This document shows, piece by piece, positions 15,868-24,311 of a stretch of DNA of 32,135 nucleotides (positions are counted from its first letter, which is position 1; each line of letters begins with the position of its first letter). This DNA is from Croceitalea sp. (GTDB lineage: Bacteria; Bacteroidota; Bacteroidia; Flavobacteriales; Flavobacteriaceae), in contig JABDND010000003.1 in the NCBI GenBank assembly GCA_013001145.1, forward strand, positions 1-32,135. Reading direction: 5' to 3'. The notes beneath the pieces were generated by a model. The model was given only the letters and a program-made list of their open reading frames with translations. It had not been told where the DNA came from and searched no databases. A program made the translations under genes and the position numbers.

Positions 15868-17354
15868 TACGCTATAACTTCTTTTTTCTTCTTTTTGAAA
15901 AGGTTAACGAATCTATCAAATATGTTGCCAAAACTCATCAATCCCCTGTCTGCTGTAGCACGTTTGGTCAGTGAAATACTGAGTGGCAGCATAATTAAAG
16001 TGGATAACCAAGCCCCTAATATAGGGTGCATGGCACCCTTTTTGGCATAATTGTCGGCAAAAACCCCAATAAAATAATACGTCAAAAATAATATGATGGC
16101 AATTACCATGGGCAAACCTAATCCCCCTTTTCTGATAATAGCTCCCAACGGCGCTCCTACAAAAAAGAGTATGATGCACGAGAATGCCAAGGCAAATTTC
16201 TTATGAAGGGATAAAATATGCCGGTTGTATACTTCGTAGCGTTTGTTCAATTCTTCCTTTTTTCCGCGTACAGTGTTCAAAACATTGGTGACAGAATTTT
16301 TGGCATTTGTGAATAATTGAGCCTGTTGCCATTCTGGCATCAAGCTGGCCAAGTCAAGGGTATTGGTTACAGAATCCTTTTTTTGGATAGGCAATGTCAA
16401 TACCTTGTCAATGGGAATATTCTTTTGGGTGGAATCATTTGACTTTGTTGGAAAAGCCCCCATTCGCGCGGTAATGTTTTTTGAAAATGCAGTTACCTGT
16501 TTGATATTAAAAAGTCGCAGAGAATCTATGTCTTTATATAGGCGATTGACATTTTTCATTTTATCGGTGGTGATGTCCGATTCACTCTCAATGTCTTGGT
16601 CGTTCAATGATGAGATATCTATATTCTTAATGTAGGTATCGAACTTGGCGCGGGTAAAGGGTTGTTTTTGTTTTTCCTTAGGGTCTTTGGGCATCATTTC
16701 TTCATAATAATAGCCATCGTTCAAAACCAACTGAATGATGTCGGACGCCTCACTACTCACCAGTTCCCCTGTTTTGGCCTTTATCACCGTTGTATTGAGC
16801 TTGGTAGGTGATTTTTGGTGGATGATCACATCATCTAAAAAACGGTCTTTTTCGCCAGATTTGGCGGCAACCTTGATGTTCATTTCAGTGCCCTCAATAT
16901 CACTGAATACTCCTTCAACAATTACGGCAGCTGGTTTTACCTTGGCAATGTTGCGCCGCATATTGAATATTTTCTGTTCGGATGCGGGAATCACGTTATT
17001 GGCAAAAAAGAAGGTAACCCCACCAAGAATGGTCACAAAAACAATGAGCACTCGCATGGCCCGCTGCAACGAAATACCCGAAGCTTTCATTGCTGCAAAT
17101 TCATAGTTTTCGGCAAAGGTGCCGAAGGTTAGTATGGAAGAAAGTAAAACCGTAAGTGGAAGAACCTTTTCAGTTAGATTGGGCATTAAATAGAACAAGA
17201 ATTTGCCTATGATAATAATATCAAGGTCTTTACCCGCCAAATCATCAATAAATAGCCAAACCGTTTGAAAGATGAAAATGACCATCAATATGACAAACGA
17301 GCTAATAAAATTGTAAAGAAAACGCGATAAAATATATCGGTCGAGTATTCTCAA
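15867..17354 (-). CDS. LptF/LptG-family LPS export permease
   Basis: A transmembrane subunit of the LptB2FG ABC transporter, which extracts lipopolysaccharide from the inner membrane for delivery to LptC/LptA. The YjgP/YjgQ architecture is visible: three N-terminal membrane segments (FVILMVIFIFQTVWLFI; LPLTVLLSSILTFGTF with the FAENYEF coupling helix region; VLIVFVTILGGVTFFF), a long periplasmic beta-jellyroll region, then three C-terminal segments (LAFSCIILFFVGAPLGAI; MVIAIILFLTYYFIGVF; LGAWLSTLIMLPLSI). At 495 residues it is well over 100 longer than the Proteobacterial proteins; the extra is a Ser/Lys-rich stretch at about 255-385. It starts 4 bases after lolA ends and its stop overlaps the ribB start. 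F versus G cannot be decided here. Confidence 0.9.
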   Translation of the reverse strand: MRILDRYILSRFLYNFISSFVILMVIFIFQTVWLFIDDLAGKDLDIIIIGKFLFYLMPNLTEKVLPLTVLLSSILTFGTFAENYEFAAMKASGISLQRAMRVLIVFVTILGGVTFFFANNVIPASEQKIFNMRRNIAKVKPAAVIVEGVFSDIEGTEMNIKVAAKSGEKDRFLDDVIIHQKSPTKLNTTVIKAKTGELVSSEASDIIQLVLNDGYYYEEMMPKDPKEKQKQPFTRAKFDTYIKNIDISSLNDQDIESESDITTDKMKNVNRLYKDIDSLRLFNIKQVTAFSKNITARMGAFPTKSNDSTQKNIPIDKVLTLPIQKKDSVTNTLDLASLMPEWQQAQLFTNAKNSVTNVLNTVRGKKEELNKRYEVYNRHILSLHKKFALAFSCIILFFVGAPLGAIIRKGGLGLPMVIAIILFLTYYFIGVFADNYAKKGAMHPILGAWLSTLIMLPLSISLTKRATADRGLMSFGNIFDRFVNLFKKKKKEVIA

Positions 17355-17358
17355 AACG

Positions 17359-18006
17359 CTAATTTCTTATGATATAATAGCCGTCATTCTTGTATTTGGC
17401 CTCATCAAAAGTAAACAAGCTTTTTGATAAGGGCTGGTTGGTTTTGAAAGAATTAACGGTAATCGTGGTTTTAGTCCCATTTTTACCGGTTTCAATCAGT
17501 TTTGCAATGTGTTTGGTTTCTGCATCGACACCCAAAAGAATTGATTTTATCTCACTGTCGGTGTCAATGGGAATCAATTTCACATATTGAATTTTGCGCC
17601 CTTGGGCATTTTGAAGAATATCCCACTCGTAATTGTGCCCTTCACGATAAAAGGTCAGCATTTTTGAGGGGGTGACCGTATTTTCACCTTCCACCCGGTC
17701 TTCAATGGTCACCTCTTCATTATCGGGTACAATGGTGTAGACTTTTGCTCCATCAAACAACTGTTGAGAACCAAAAAGATCTACAACATATTTGTCACCT
17801 TCCAAAGTGGCCTTGCCATTGGTTTCACTTTTAGTATCTGCCTCTGTATTTTCAAGGGCATATTTGAAATCTATCTGGATGTTCTCATAGGTATTTACCT
17901 TTTCATAGACTTCATCGAGCAAGGCCTTGGCCTTGGCGTTTTTTTGTGCTGCCGATAATAACGGCATGGCACTTAGTAGCAGTAATAAAGATATTTTTTT
18001 CAACAT
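17359..18006 (-). CDS. lolA: outer-membrane lipoprotein carrier LolA
   Basis: A periplasmic chaperone that carries lipoproteins from the LolCDE complex to the outer membrane. The 215-residue precursor has a signal peptide MLKKISLLLLLSAMPLLSAAQ, followed by a LolA-type half-barrel: an N-terminal helix ALLDEVYEKVNTYENIQIDF, GKATLEGDKYVVDLFGSQQLFDGAKVYTIVPD, and closing strands ending in LSKSLFTFDEAKY. It lies directly downstream of ftsK (11 bases), the same order as the ftsK-lolA pair in Enterobacteria, which strengthens the call. The next gene, an lptF-type permease, also serves outer-membrane assembly. No LolB is seen, as usual in this phylum. Confidence 0.92.
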   Translation of the reverse strand: MLKKISLLLLLSAMPLLSAAQKNAKAKALLDEVYEKVNTYENIQIDFKYALENTEADTKSETNGKATLEGDKYVVDLFGSQQLFDGAKVYTIVPDNEEVTIEDRVEGENTVTPSKMLTFYREGHNYEWDILQNAQGRKIQYVKLIPIDTDSEIKSILLGVDAETKHIAKLIETGKNGTKTTITVNSFKTNQPLSKSLFTFDEAKYKNDGYYIIRN

Positions 18007-18017
18007 GGTATACCTGT

Positions 18018-20369
18018 TTATTTTGATTCGTTCTGTAATAATTGATCTAATGCATACATATCGGGCACCAGCACCTGCCTGGCCTTGCTTCCTTCAAAGG
18101 GCCCTACAATGCCCGCGGCTTCCAATTGGTCGATTATACGCCCGGCACGATTGTAACCCAATTTTAATTTTCTTTGGATCAATGAAGCTGAGCCTTGCTG
18201 TGCCACAACAATAACTTCGGCTGCATCGCGAAACATAGCATCACGATCTGCGATGTCATAATCAAGACTCGTGCCAGAATCTTCGCCCACGTATTCTGGT
18301 AATAAATGAGCATCAGGATAAGCTCTTTGTGACCCTATATACTCGGTTATTTTAGCGACTTCGGGCGTGTCGACAAAAGCACATTGCAGTCTGGTAACAT
18401 CATTGCCCTGGGTAAACAGCATATCACCGCGACCGATCAATTGATCGGCACCCTGTGCATCCAAAATTGTTCTTGAATCAATTTTTGAAGTTACCCTAAA
18501 GGCTATTCTCGCGGGGAAATTGGCTTTTATAAGACCGGTTATCACATTGACCGATGGCCGCTGCGTGGCAATGATCAAGTGAATGCCAATGGCCCTTGCC
18601 AATTGTGCCAAACGAGCTATGGGTGCTTCTACTTCTTTACCGGCGGTCATGATCAAATCGGCAAACTCATCAATCACCAGAACTATGTACGGTAAAAATT
18701 TATGACCGTCGTTGGGATTGAGTTTTCGGGCTTTAAACTTCGTATTGTATTCTTTGATGTTGCGCACCATGGCCAGTTTGAGCAATTCATACCTATTGTC
18801 CATCTCAATGCAAAGAGAGTTTAGGGTATTAATTACCTTGGTGTTGTCAGTGATGATAGCTTCTTCCGAATCTGGAAGCTTGGCTAAAAAGTGGCGTTCA
18901 ATTTTATTGTATAGGGTAAGTTCTACCTTTTTTGGATCTACTAAAATGAATTTGACCTCGGCAGGATGCTTTTTATACAACAACGAGGTCAATACGGCAT
19001 TCAGCCCAACCGACTTACCTTGCCCGGTGGCACCTGCCATCAATAAGTGGGGCATTTTGGCCAAATCGACCACAAAAGTCTCGTTGCTAATGGTTTTACC
19101 AAAGGCAATGGGCAATTGCATCTCGGCATTTTGAAATTTGGCCGATGCGATAACAGAGCGCATGGAAACGATGGTGGCATTTTTGTTGGGCACTTCAATA
19201 CCTATGGTGCCTTTGCCTGGAATGGGCGCAATAATACGAATACCCAAGGCTGCCAATGACAGGGCAATGTCATCTTCTAAATTTTTAATTTTTGAAATTC
19301 TGACACCTGCTTCAGGTACAATTTCATATAAGGTTACCGTTGGGCCTATGGTTGCCTTTATTTGAGCAATGCCAATCTTGTAATTTTTAAGGGTATTGAC
19401 AATTTTGTTCTTGTTTTCTTCAAGTTCTTCTTGATTGATGGTGATACCACCGGCTCCACCATGGGAATCAAGTAATTCCAATGTGGGAAATTTATAATTG
19501 CCCAACTCCAATTTAGGGTCAAATTCGCCAAAATCTTTGACCAGTTTTTCAGCTTTGATGTCTTTTTCTTCCTTTTCTTCGGCTACCTTTTGAACCTCCA
19601 AACTAAGGTCAACGTTTTCTTCTTCTTTAGGTAAATTCACATCGAGCCCGGCCTCTTGCTTTAAAACGGGTATGTCTTTTTTGTGGGTGTAGGTATCTAC
19701 CACAATGGGTTCTTCCTTTTCCTCAAGAGGTAATTTTGTTGATTGGACCGTTTTTTCAGCAGACATTTCTTTTTTGATCTTCTTCGTCTTTGATTTGACC
19801 AAAGCTGCAATTCCTTCAGGAGAAAAATCAAATAGCCGTACCATAATAACGGTCAAGGAAAATAGCAGGAGTAACAAAACACCAATTTTGCCCATATAGT
19901 CTTGAAGAAAATCGTTCATTTCATAACCAATCAAGCCACCGAGTAAGGGTTTGTCCAATGCGAAAAAGCCCAGTGCTATTGAAATCCAAATCACGCCAAT
20001 AAGTCCCCAAATCCATTTGCCCCATAAACTATTACGTTCGAGACCTAAAAACAAATAGAGACCGGTAACGGCCAGAAGTATTGGAAATATAAACGAGGCC
20101 AAACCAAACCCTTGGTACATGAAGAAATGGCTGATGGCAGCTCCAAACTTATTCAGTAAGTTCTGCGCCTCGGCATTTCGATCTGCAAATTCTGTCAACA
20201 AGCTTTGATCGGCCTGCCAATTGAAGTAGAACGAAATGAAAGAAAAGAATAGTGCAATACTGAGTGCAATCAGTAGACTGCCCAAAATGATTTTATTTTT
20301 TTTGGACAGCGAAAGCGAAACGTTCTTTTTGGTCGTCGTAGGCTTAGATTTTCTTCGCTTTTTGGCCAT
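18018..20369 (-). CDS. ftsK: DNA translocase FtsK
   Basis: A septal motor that pumps chromosome termini during division and activates XerCD. The N-terminus has a basic tail (KKRRKSK) and four membrane segments within about residues 28-185. It is followed by a relatively short acidic, Lys/Glu-rich linker (about 200-290) and the motor: Walker A GATGQGKSVGLN near residue 445, VDPKKVELTLY, Walker B IVLVIDEFADL, and IATQRPSVNVITGLIKANFPARIAFRV. The C-terminal gamma winged helix (EVIVVAQQGSASLIQRKLKLGYNRAGRIIDQLE) reads orienting DNA motifs. At 783 residues it is complete and close to the SpoIIIE-like size. It lies 68 bases downstream of dgkA, with a possible internal promoter. Confidence 0.97.
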   Translation of the reverse strand: MAKKRRKSKPTTTKKNVSLSLSKKNKIILGSLLIALSIALFFSFISFYFNWQADQSLLTEFADRNAEAQNLLNKFGAAISHFFMYQGFGLASFIFPILLAVTGLYLFLGLERNSLWGKWIWGLIGVIWISIALGFFALDKPLLGGLIGYEMNDFLQDYMGKIGVLLLLLFSLTVIMVRLFDFSPEGIAALVKSKTKKIKKEMSAEKTVQSTKLPLEEKEEPIVVDTYTHKKDIPVLKQEAGLDVNLPKEEENVDLSLEVQKVAEEKEEKDIKAEKLVKDFGEFDPKLELGNYKFPTLELLDSHGGAGGITINQEELEENKNKIVNTLKNYKIGIAQIKATIGPTVTLYEIVPEAGVRISKIKNLEDDIALSLAALGIRIIAPIPGKGTIGIEVPNKNATIVSMRSVIASAKFQNAEMQLPIAFGKTISNETFVVDLAKMPHLLMAGATGQGKSVGLNAVLTSLLYKKHPAEVKFILVDPKKVELTLYNKIERHFLAKLPDSEEAIITDNTKVINTLNSLCIEMDNRYELLKLAMVRNIKEYNTKFKARKLNPNDGHKFLPYIVLVIDEFADLIMTAGKEVEAPIARLAQLARAIGIHLIIATQRPSVNVITGLIKANFPARIAFRVTSKIDSRTILDAQGADQLIGRGDMLFTQGNDVTRLQCAFVDTPEVAKITEYIGSQRAYPDAHLLPEYVGEDSGTSLDYDIADRDAMFRDAAEVIVVAQQGSASLIQRKLKLGYNRAGRIIDQLEAAGIVGPFEGSKARQVLVPDMYALDQLLQNESK

Positions 20370-20400
20370 TAATTACGATGCTTATTAAGGTTAATACCTA

Positions 20401-20408
20401 CAAATTTA
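20401..20408 (-). promoter_or_regulatory. candidate -7 box (TAAATTTG) before ftsK
   Basis: An exact TAnnTTTG match on the minus strand in the 68-base gap between dgkA and ftsK, about 31 bases before the ftsK ATG. No -33 TTTG is present. It could give ftsK a second start within the operon. Confidence 0.3.
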
Positions 20409-20437
20409 CGATGCTTCTTAGAGAAAGGGATGTTTAC

Positions 20438-20803
20438 CTACCAAATTTTTGGCACATAGATGAGCAATCCTACTATAACGGCGATGATGGAAACCAACAT
20501 GACAGCACCCGCGGCTATATCTTTTATGAAGCCAATTTTAGGGTCAAATTCGGGCTGAATGTAGTCCGCTACTTTTTCAATGGCAGTATTCAAGCCTTCA
20601 ATACCCATAACCATGCCTATGGCCAAACATTGTAAGGCCCATTCGGTCGCTGAAATCTCAAAATAGCATCCGGCAACAGTCATGATTATGGCAAGTACAA
20701 ACTGTATTTGAATACTGGGTTCGGTGCGCAGCAATAAAAAAAGTCCTTTGAAGGCGTACCACACGCCCTTCATACGATTCGACCAAAATGACGGCTTAGG
20801 CAT
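20438..20803 (-). CDS. dgkA: diacylglycerol/undecaprenol kinase family protein
   Basis: A small integral-membrane lipid kinase of 121 residues. It has the DgkA family signature: an amphipathic N-terminal helix (NRMKGVWYAFKGLFLLLRTEPSIQIQ), EWALQCLAIGMVMGIEGLNTAIEKVADYI with the conserved catalytic E...NTAIE motif, then KDIAAGAVMLVSIIAVIVGLLIY. There are three membrane helices in total. Bacteroidota members resemble the Gram-positive undecaprenol kinase subtype, so recycling of undecaprenol for cell-wall precursors is plausible; this is inference. It overlaps the end of tpx by 8 bases and leads into ftsK. Confidence 0.93.
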   Translation of the reverse strand: MPKPSFWSNRMKGVWYAFKGLFLLLRTEPSIQIQFVLAIIMTVAGCYFEISATEWALQCLAIGMVMGIEGLNTAIEKVADYIQPEFDPKIGFIKDIAAGAVMLVSIIAVIVGLLIYVPKIW

Positions 20804-21302
20804 CCATCAAGGCCTCGAGGGCTGCTTTGTAATTAGGCTCATTTACTACTTCTGGAACCTGTTCGGCGTAGATGACCTTGCCGTCTTCATTGACAATGAC
20901 TATGGCTCTTGAGTGCAAACCCTGTAATGGACCATCTATATACTCTACCTTATAAGCTTTTCCAAAATTACCATCCCTATAATCAGAAAGTGTCTCAACC
21001 TTGTCAATGCCTTCGGCACCACAAAACCTTGCTTGTGCAAAAGGAAGGTCTTTGGATACACAGAGAATAATGGTATTGTCAAGTTCAGATGCCTCTTCAT
21101 TGAATTGCCTGATCGATTGGGCACAGGTACCTGTATCAATACTTTGAAAAATATTGAAAATCACCTTATGCCCTTTAAAATCACCTAAGGTCACTGTTGT
21201 CAAATCGTTTTTAACAAGTTCGAAGTCTGGCGCTTTTGAGCCAAGTGCAGGTAAGTCGCCTATAGTGTGGATAGGTTTGCCTTTTAAGGTTACTGTTGCC
21301 AT
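20796..21302 (-). CDS. tpx: thiol peroxidase (atypical 2-Cys peroxiredoxin)
   Basis: Reduces hydrogen peroxide and alkyl hydroperoxides with electrons from thioredoxin. The 168-residue protein carries the Tpx pattern: KAPDFELVKNDL, the peroxidatic cysteine in SIDTGTCAQSIRQFN (about C60), and the resolving cysteine in DLPFAQARFCGAEGI (about C94). The conserved segment LHSRAIVIVNEDGKVIYAEQV follows. Length and motif spacing are normal. It is the first gene of the long minus-strand string and overlaps dgkA by 8 bases. The 71 bases between it and nhaC show no convincing -7 box or operator. Confidence 0.97.
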   Translation of the reverse strand: MATVTLKGKPIHTIGDLPALGSKAPDFELVKNDLTTVTLGDFKGHKVIFNIFQSIDTGTCAQSIRQFNEEASELDNTIILCVSKDLPFAQARFCGAEGIDKVETLSDYRDGNFGKAYKVEYIDGPLQGLHSRAIVIVNEDGKVIYAEQVPEVVNEPNYKAALEALMDA

Positions 21303-21373
21303 AATTTATCTATTGGATTAGGTGGTGAAGTTAAGAAACCATGGCACTAAAACCAACAGCCATAATGATTAAT

Positions 21374-22864
21374 TTAAGCGGCTTCTTTGACCACCAATTG
21401 TTTGATTTTTATTTGTAGTGCGGCAAAGAAAAGGGTCATCATTGGACTTAGCCAATTGAAAATGGCAAAGAAAAAATACTCGGCTACCGGAACCCCTAAT
21501 ACTCCACTGTGATAGGCCCCACAGGTATTCCACGGTACCAATACCGAAGTAACCGTACCCGAATCTTCCAAGGTTCTACTTAAATTTTCGGGTGCTAGCC
21601 CTCTTTCTTTATAGGCCTTGGCAAACATCTTACCTGGAACGACCAGCGCCAAATATTGGTCAGAAGCGGTTACATTGAGCGCCAAACAGCTTCCTACGGT
21701 ACTGGCAAAAAGCCCAAATGTTGTTTTGGCCATGCGCAACAATGACTCGGTAATACGTTCCAAAGCACCAATGCCGTCCATGATTCCGCCAAATACCATT
21801 GCACAAACAATCAACCAAATCGTGCCCAGCATGCCAGACATGCCGCCCGAGGAAAACAAATCGTTCAGCGCGGGGTCACTGGTTTCAATTACCGTATCAA
21901 CGGTGATGGCATTTAAAATTCCTTTATAGCTCGATTCAAAGTTCAAACTGGTTCCACCGCCCAGAGTAGTTATGATTTCTGGCTGAAATATCAGGGCAAA
22001 TACCCCGCCCAACAGAGTTCCTATTAAAAGTGCTAAAAGGGGAGGTGCCTTTTTTACAATCATAAAGATAACGGCAAGAGGAACAAGAAATAACCAGCCA
22101 TTGATGTTGAAAGTACCATCAATGGTCTTCAATATGGCATCTGTATCTGCCACTCCAGAAGTGTCTATGGTAAAACCAATGATAATGAAAACCAACAAGG
22201 TAATTGAAACCGTGGGAATGGTAGTCCAGGCCATGTAGCGAATGTGGTCAAAGAGCTCGCCCCCGGCCATTGCCGGTGCCAAATTGGTGGTATCGCTTAA
22301 GGGAGACATTTTGTCACCAAAATAAGCGCCTGATAGGGCAGCCCCAGCGGTCATTCCCAGTGAAATACCCAGTGCCTCTGCGATACCGATCAATGCAATA
22401 CCTACTGTGGCCGATGTGGTCCAACTGCTGCCTGTGGCTATTGATATGATGGCACAAATAATTACGCAAGCGGCCAAGAATATAGTGGGATTCAAAATTT
22501 GCAGCCCATAATAAATCATCGCTGGTATAATGCCACTCACCAACCATGTACCCGAAAGCGCCCCCACCATTAACAAAATCAATAGGGCACCAGTTGTGGA
22601 CTTTACGTTTTCGGCCACTTCGGTCAACATTTGTTTATATGAAACTTTATTGAAAAAACCTACAATGGCCGCAACAGCTCCACCTAGTAATAGAATAAAT
22701 TGATTAGATCCACTTAAGGCGTCATCACCAAAAACATAAACGTTATAGGCCAGCATGCCAACGAGAACGAATACGGGAATTAGTGCTTCCCATATGTTCA
22801 ATTCACTATTTTCAATGATTTGTTCGTCTTGGCGGTACTTGGCTTTTTTCTCTTTTGGCGACAT
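21374..22864 (-). CDS. nhaC: NhaC-family Na+/H+ antiporter
   Basis: A secondary transporter of the inner membrane that exchanges cytoplasmic Na+ for H+. The 496 residues contain about 11-12 hydrophobic segments. Characteristic stretches include ATGSSWTTSATVGIALIGIAEALG, AALSGAYFGDKMSPLSDTTNLAPA (the NhaC/ion-transporter signature), and a second half with LNVTASDQYLALVVPGKMF and VLVPWNTCGAYHSGVLGV. It begins 70 bases downstream of the methionine gamma-lyase-like gene on the same strand, with a 14-bp palindrome in the gap, so it may be co-transcribed or have its own control. Na+ handling fits a marine lifestyle; transport of another substrate paired to sulfur metabolism is an alternative. Confidence 0.92.
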   Translation of the reverse strand: MSPKEKKAKYRQDEQIIENSELNIWEALIPVFVLVGMLAYNVYVFGDDALSGSNQFILLLGGAVAAIVGFFNKVSYKQMLTEVAENVKSTTGALLILLMVGALSGTWLVSGIIPAMIYYGLQILNPTIFLAACVIICAIISIATGSSWTTSATVGIALIGIAEALGISLGMTAGAALSGAYFGDKMSPLSDTTNLAPAMAGGELFDHIRYMAWTTIPTVSITLLVFIIIGFTIDTSGVADTDAILKTIDGTFNINGWLFLVPLAVIFMIVKKAPPLLALLIGTLLGGVFALIFQPEIITTLGGGTSLNFESSYKGILNAITVDTVIETSDPALNDLFSSGGMSGMLGTIWLIVCAMVFGGIMDGIGALERITESLLRMAKTTFGLFASTVGSCLALNVTASDQYLALVVPGKMFAKAYKERGLAPENLSRTLEDSGTVTSVLVPWNTCGAYHSGVLGVPVAEYFFFAIFNWLSPMMTLFFAALQIKIKQLVVKEAA

Positions 22865-22883
22865 TGGTTTGGTTTTAGTCCAG

Positions 22884-22897
22884 TCGTAATATTACGA
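22884..22897. promoter_or_regulatory. 14-bp perfect palindrome upstream of nhaC
   Basis: TCGTAATATTACGA reads the same on both strands and lies 20-33 bases before the nhaC start. It could be an operator. Perfect 14-mers of this kind arise by chance about twice in a window this long, so only its position makes it notable. Confidence 0.3.
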
Positions 22898-22934
22898 TTT
22901 TGACCTATGTTCTCCAAACCTCTTAAGTGGCCTA

Positions 22935-24155
22935 TTAAATCATGGCCGAATCTTTTTTAAGAATACCCAATTTCAGCAGGCATTTTTTCATCACGGTATA
23001 GGTGTGGTGAATATCATTGTCCAGTCCTATTGAAAAGCGGATAAGGCCATTGGAAAGCCCCATTTCCTCTTGTTCTTCCATAGGAATTTCAGAGGAGGTA
23101 GAACTGCCCGGAGCACTGAAAAGTGTTTTATAAAAGCCTAAACTCACGGCCAAATATCCCAAATTTTCCCGTTGCATCATTTCCATAAGCTCGTTGGCCT
23201 TTTCTGAAGAACCTACATCCAGGGTCATCAATCCGCCATAACCATATTCAGTGTTCATTTGCGCTTTGAACAAGTCATGCCCGGAGTGGGAGGCAAGACC
23301 GGGATAAACAACCTTTAACCCATCCTTTTCAAAATGCGTTGCAAGATAAAGTGTGTTTTCACTATGTTTTTTAATACGAATATGTAAGGTTCGCATGTTT
23401 TTTAAGATAGAAGCTGCACGAAGACTGTCCAAGGTGCTTCCAAATAACATGCCTGCTCCATCATTGACATCTTTTAGTTGAAGGCAAAATTCTGTTGAAG
23501 CGCAGACAGCACCTGCCACACAATCACTTGTGCCGTTGATGAACTTGGTCAAACTATGAACCACAATATCAGCACCCAATTGGGCGGCACTTATACTCAA
23601 TGGCGAAAAGGTGTTATCGACTACCAAGGGTATATTGTGTTTTTTGGCAATTTTTGATAAGGCTTCAATATTGGCTACTTCCAAAAGAGGATTACTCACC
23701 GCTTCACAATAGATCATTTTTGTTTTTGGGGTAATACTTTTTTCCACTACCTCAAGATTGGTGATATCTATGAAATAGGTATCAATCTTAAATTTTTTTA
23801 GAAAATTTTTCATGAAGGCATAGGTGCCACCATAAATGGTTCTGCTGCTCACAATGTGGTCATCGGCATCACAAAGCTGCATGATCACCGCACTAATGGC
23901 GCCCATACCACTGGCAAATACATTGGCGGCCTCAGTACCTTCAAGTGCGGCCAAAGCTTCACCCAAGTAAAGATTGGAAGGTGAGGAATGGCGACTGTAT
24001 AGATAACAACCTTCTGTATTGCCCTCAAAGGTGTCGAACATCGTCTTGGCCGACAAAAATGTGTAGGTGGATGAATCGGAAATGGATGGATTGACCCCAC
24101 CAAATTCTCCGAAATATTGCAATTCTTGAATTTTTTCTGCGGATTTATGCTTCAT
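22935..24155 (-). CDS. Cys/Met-metabolism PLP enzyme, methionine gamma-lyase-like
   Basis: A cytoplasmic PLP enzyme of the cystathionine gamma-synthase/lyase family. It shows SRHSSPSNLYLGEALAALEG, FASGMGAISAV, IYGGTYAFMKN, VVDNTFSPL and VVHSLTKFINGTSD with the Schiff-base lysine at about 204, then FSAPGSSTSSEIPMEEQ and RFSIGLDN. Its 406 residues are normal. Degradation of methionine to methanethiol, 2-oxobutyrate and ammonia is suggested by the divergent Lrp/AsnC gene. However, the cysteine seen as YGCT in Pseudomonas methionine gamma-lyase is YGGT here, so cystathionine or homocysteine lyase, or O-acetylhomoserine sulfhydrylase, remains possible. The 156-base upstream gap holds AT-rich sites that probably bind the neighbouring regulator. 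Confidence 0.88.
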   Translation of the reverse strand: MKHKSAEKIQELQYFGEFGGVNPSISDSSTYTFLSAKTMFDTFEGNTEGCYLYSRHSSPSNLYLGEALAALEGTEAANVFASGMGAISAVIMQLCDADDHIVSSRTIYGGTYAFMKNFLKKFKIDTYFIDITNLEVVEKSITPKTKMIYCEAVSNPLLEVANIEALSKIAKKHNIPLVVDNTFSPLSISAAQLGADIVVHSLTKFINGTSDCVAGAVCASTEFCLQLKDVNDGAGMLFGSTLDSLRAASILKNMRTLHIRIKKHSENTLYLATHFEKDGLKVVYPGLASHSGHDLFKAQMNTEYGYGGLMTLDVGSSEKANELMEMMQRENLGYLAVSLGFYKTLFSAPGSSTSSEIPMEEQEEMGLSNGLIRFSIGLDNDIHHTYTVMKKCLLKLGILKKDSAMI

Positions 24156-24174
24156 GGCCGTTTTTATTTAGATA

Positions 24175-24270
24175 TCGTAAAAATAACAATTAGCAGTATA
24201 AAAATCAATATAAAATCAATAATATAGTAAAAATAACTATGTAAAGTATATAATTTAGAAAAATAAACTA
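24175..24270. promoter_or_regulatory. candidate Lrp-type site array between the divergent genes
   Basis: Three similar 15-base elements centre near 24182, 24232 and 24263: TCGTAAAAATAACAA, TAGTAAAAATAACTA and TAGAAAAATAAACTA. The last two match 12 and 13 of 15 positions of the E. coli Lrp consensus YAGHAWATTWTDCTR. Spacings of 50 and 31 bases put them near the same face of the helix. The final site abuts the -7 box of the regulator gene, consistent with autoregulation. Confidence 0.45.
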
Positions 24271-24276
24271 TTTTTG
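24269..24276 (+). promoter_or_regulatory. candidate -7 box (TATTTTTG) of the Lrp/AsnC gene
   Basis: An exact TAnnTTTG match 35 bases before the ATG at 24312, directly next to a putative Lrp site. No -33 TTTG is present. Confidence 0.4.
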
Positions 24277-24311
24277 AAGGTAAATGGCATAATAAGCGAA
24301 TATTTATCAGG

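Noticed and set aside
21303-21373. Possible terminator or promoter between nhaC and tpx
   Set aside because: Only a 5-bp stem (ATGGC/GCCAT) with a 13-base loop and no T tract; no TAnnTTTG match on the minus strand.
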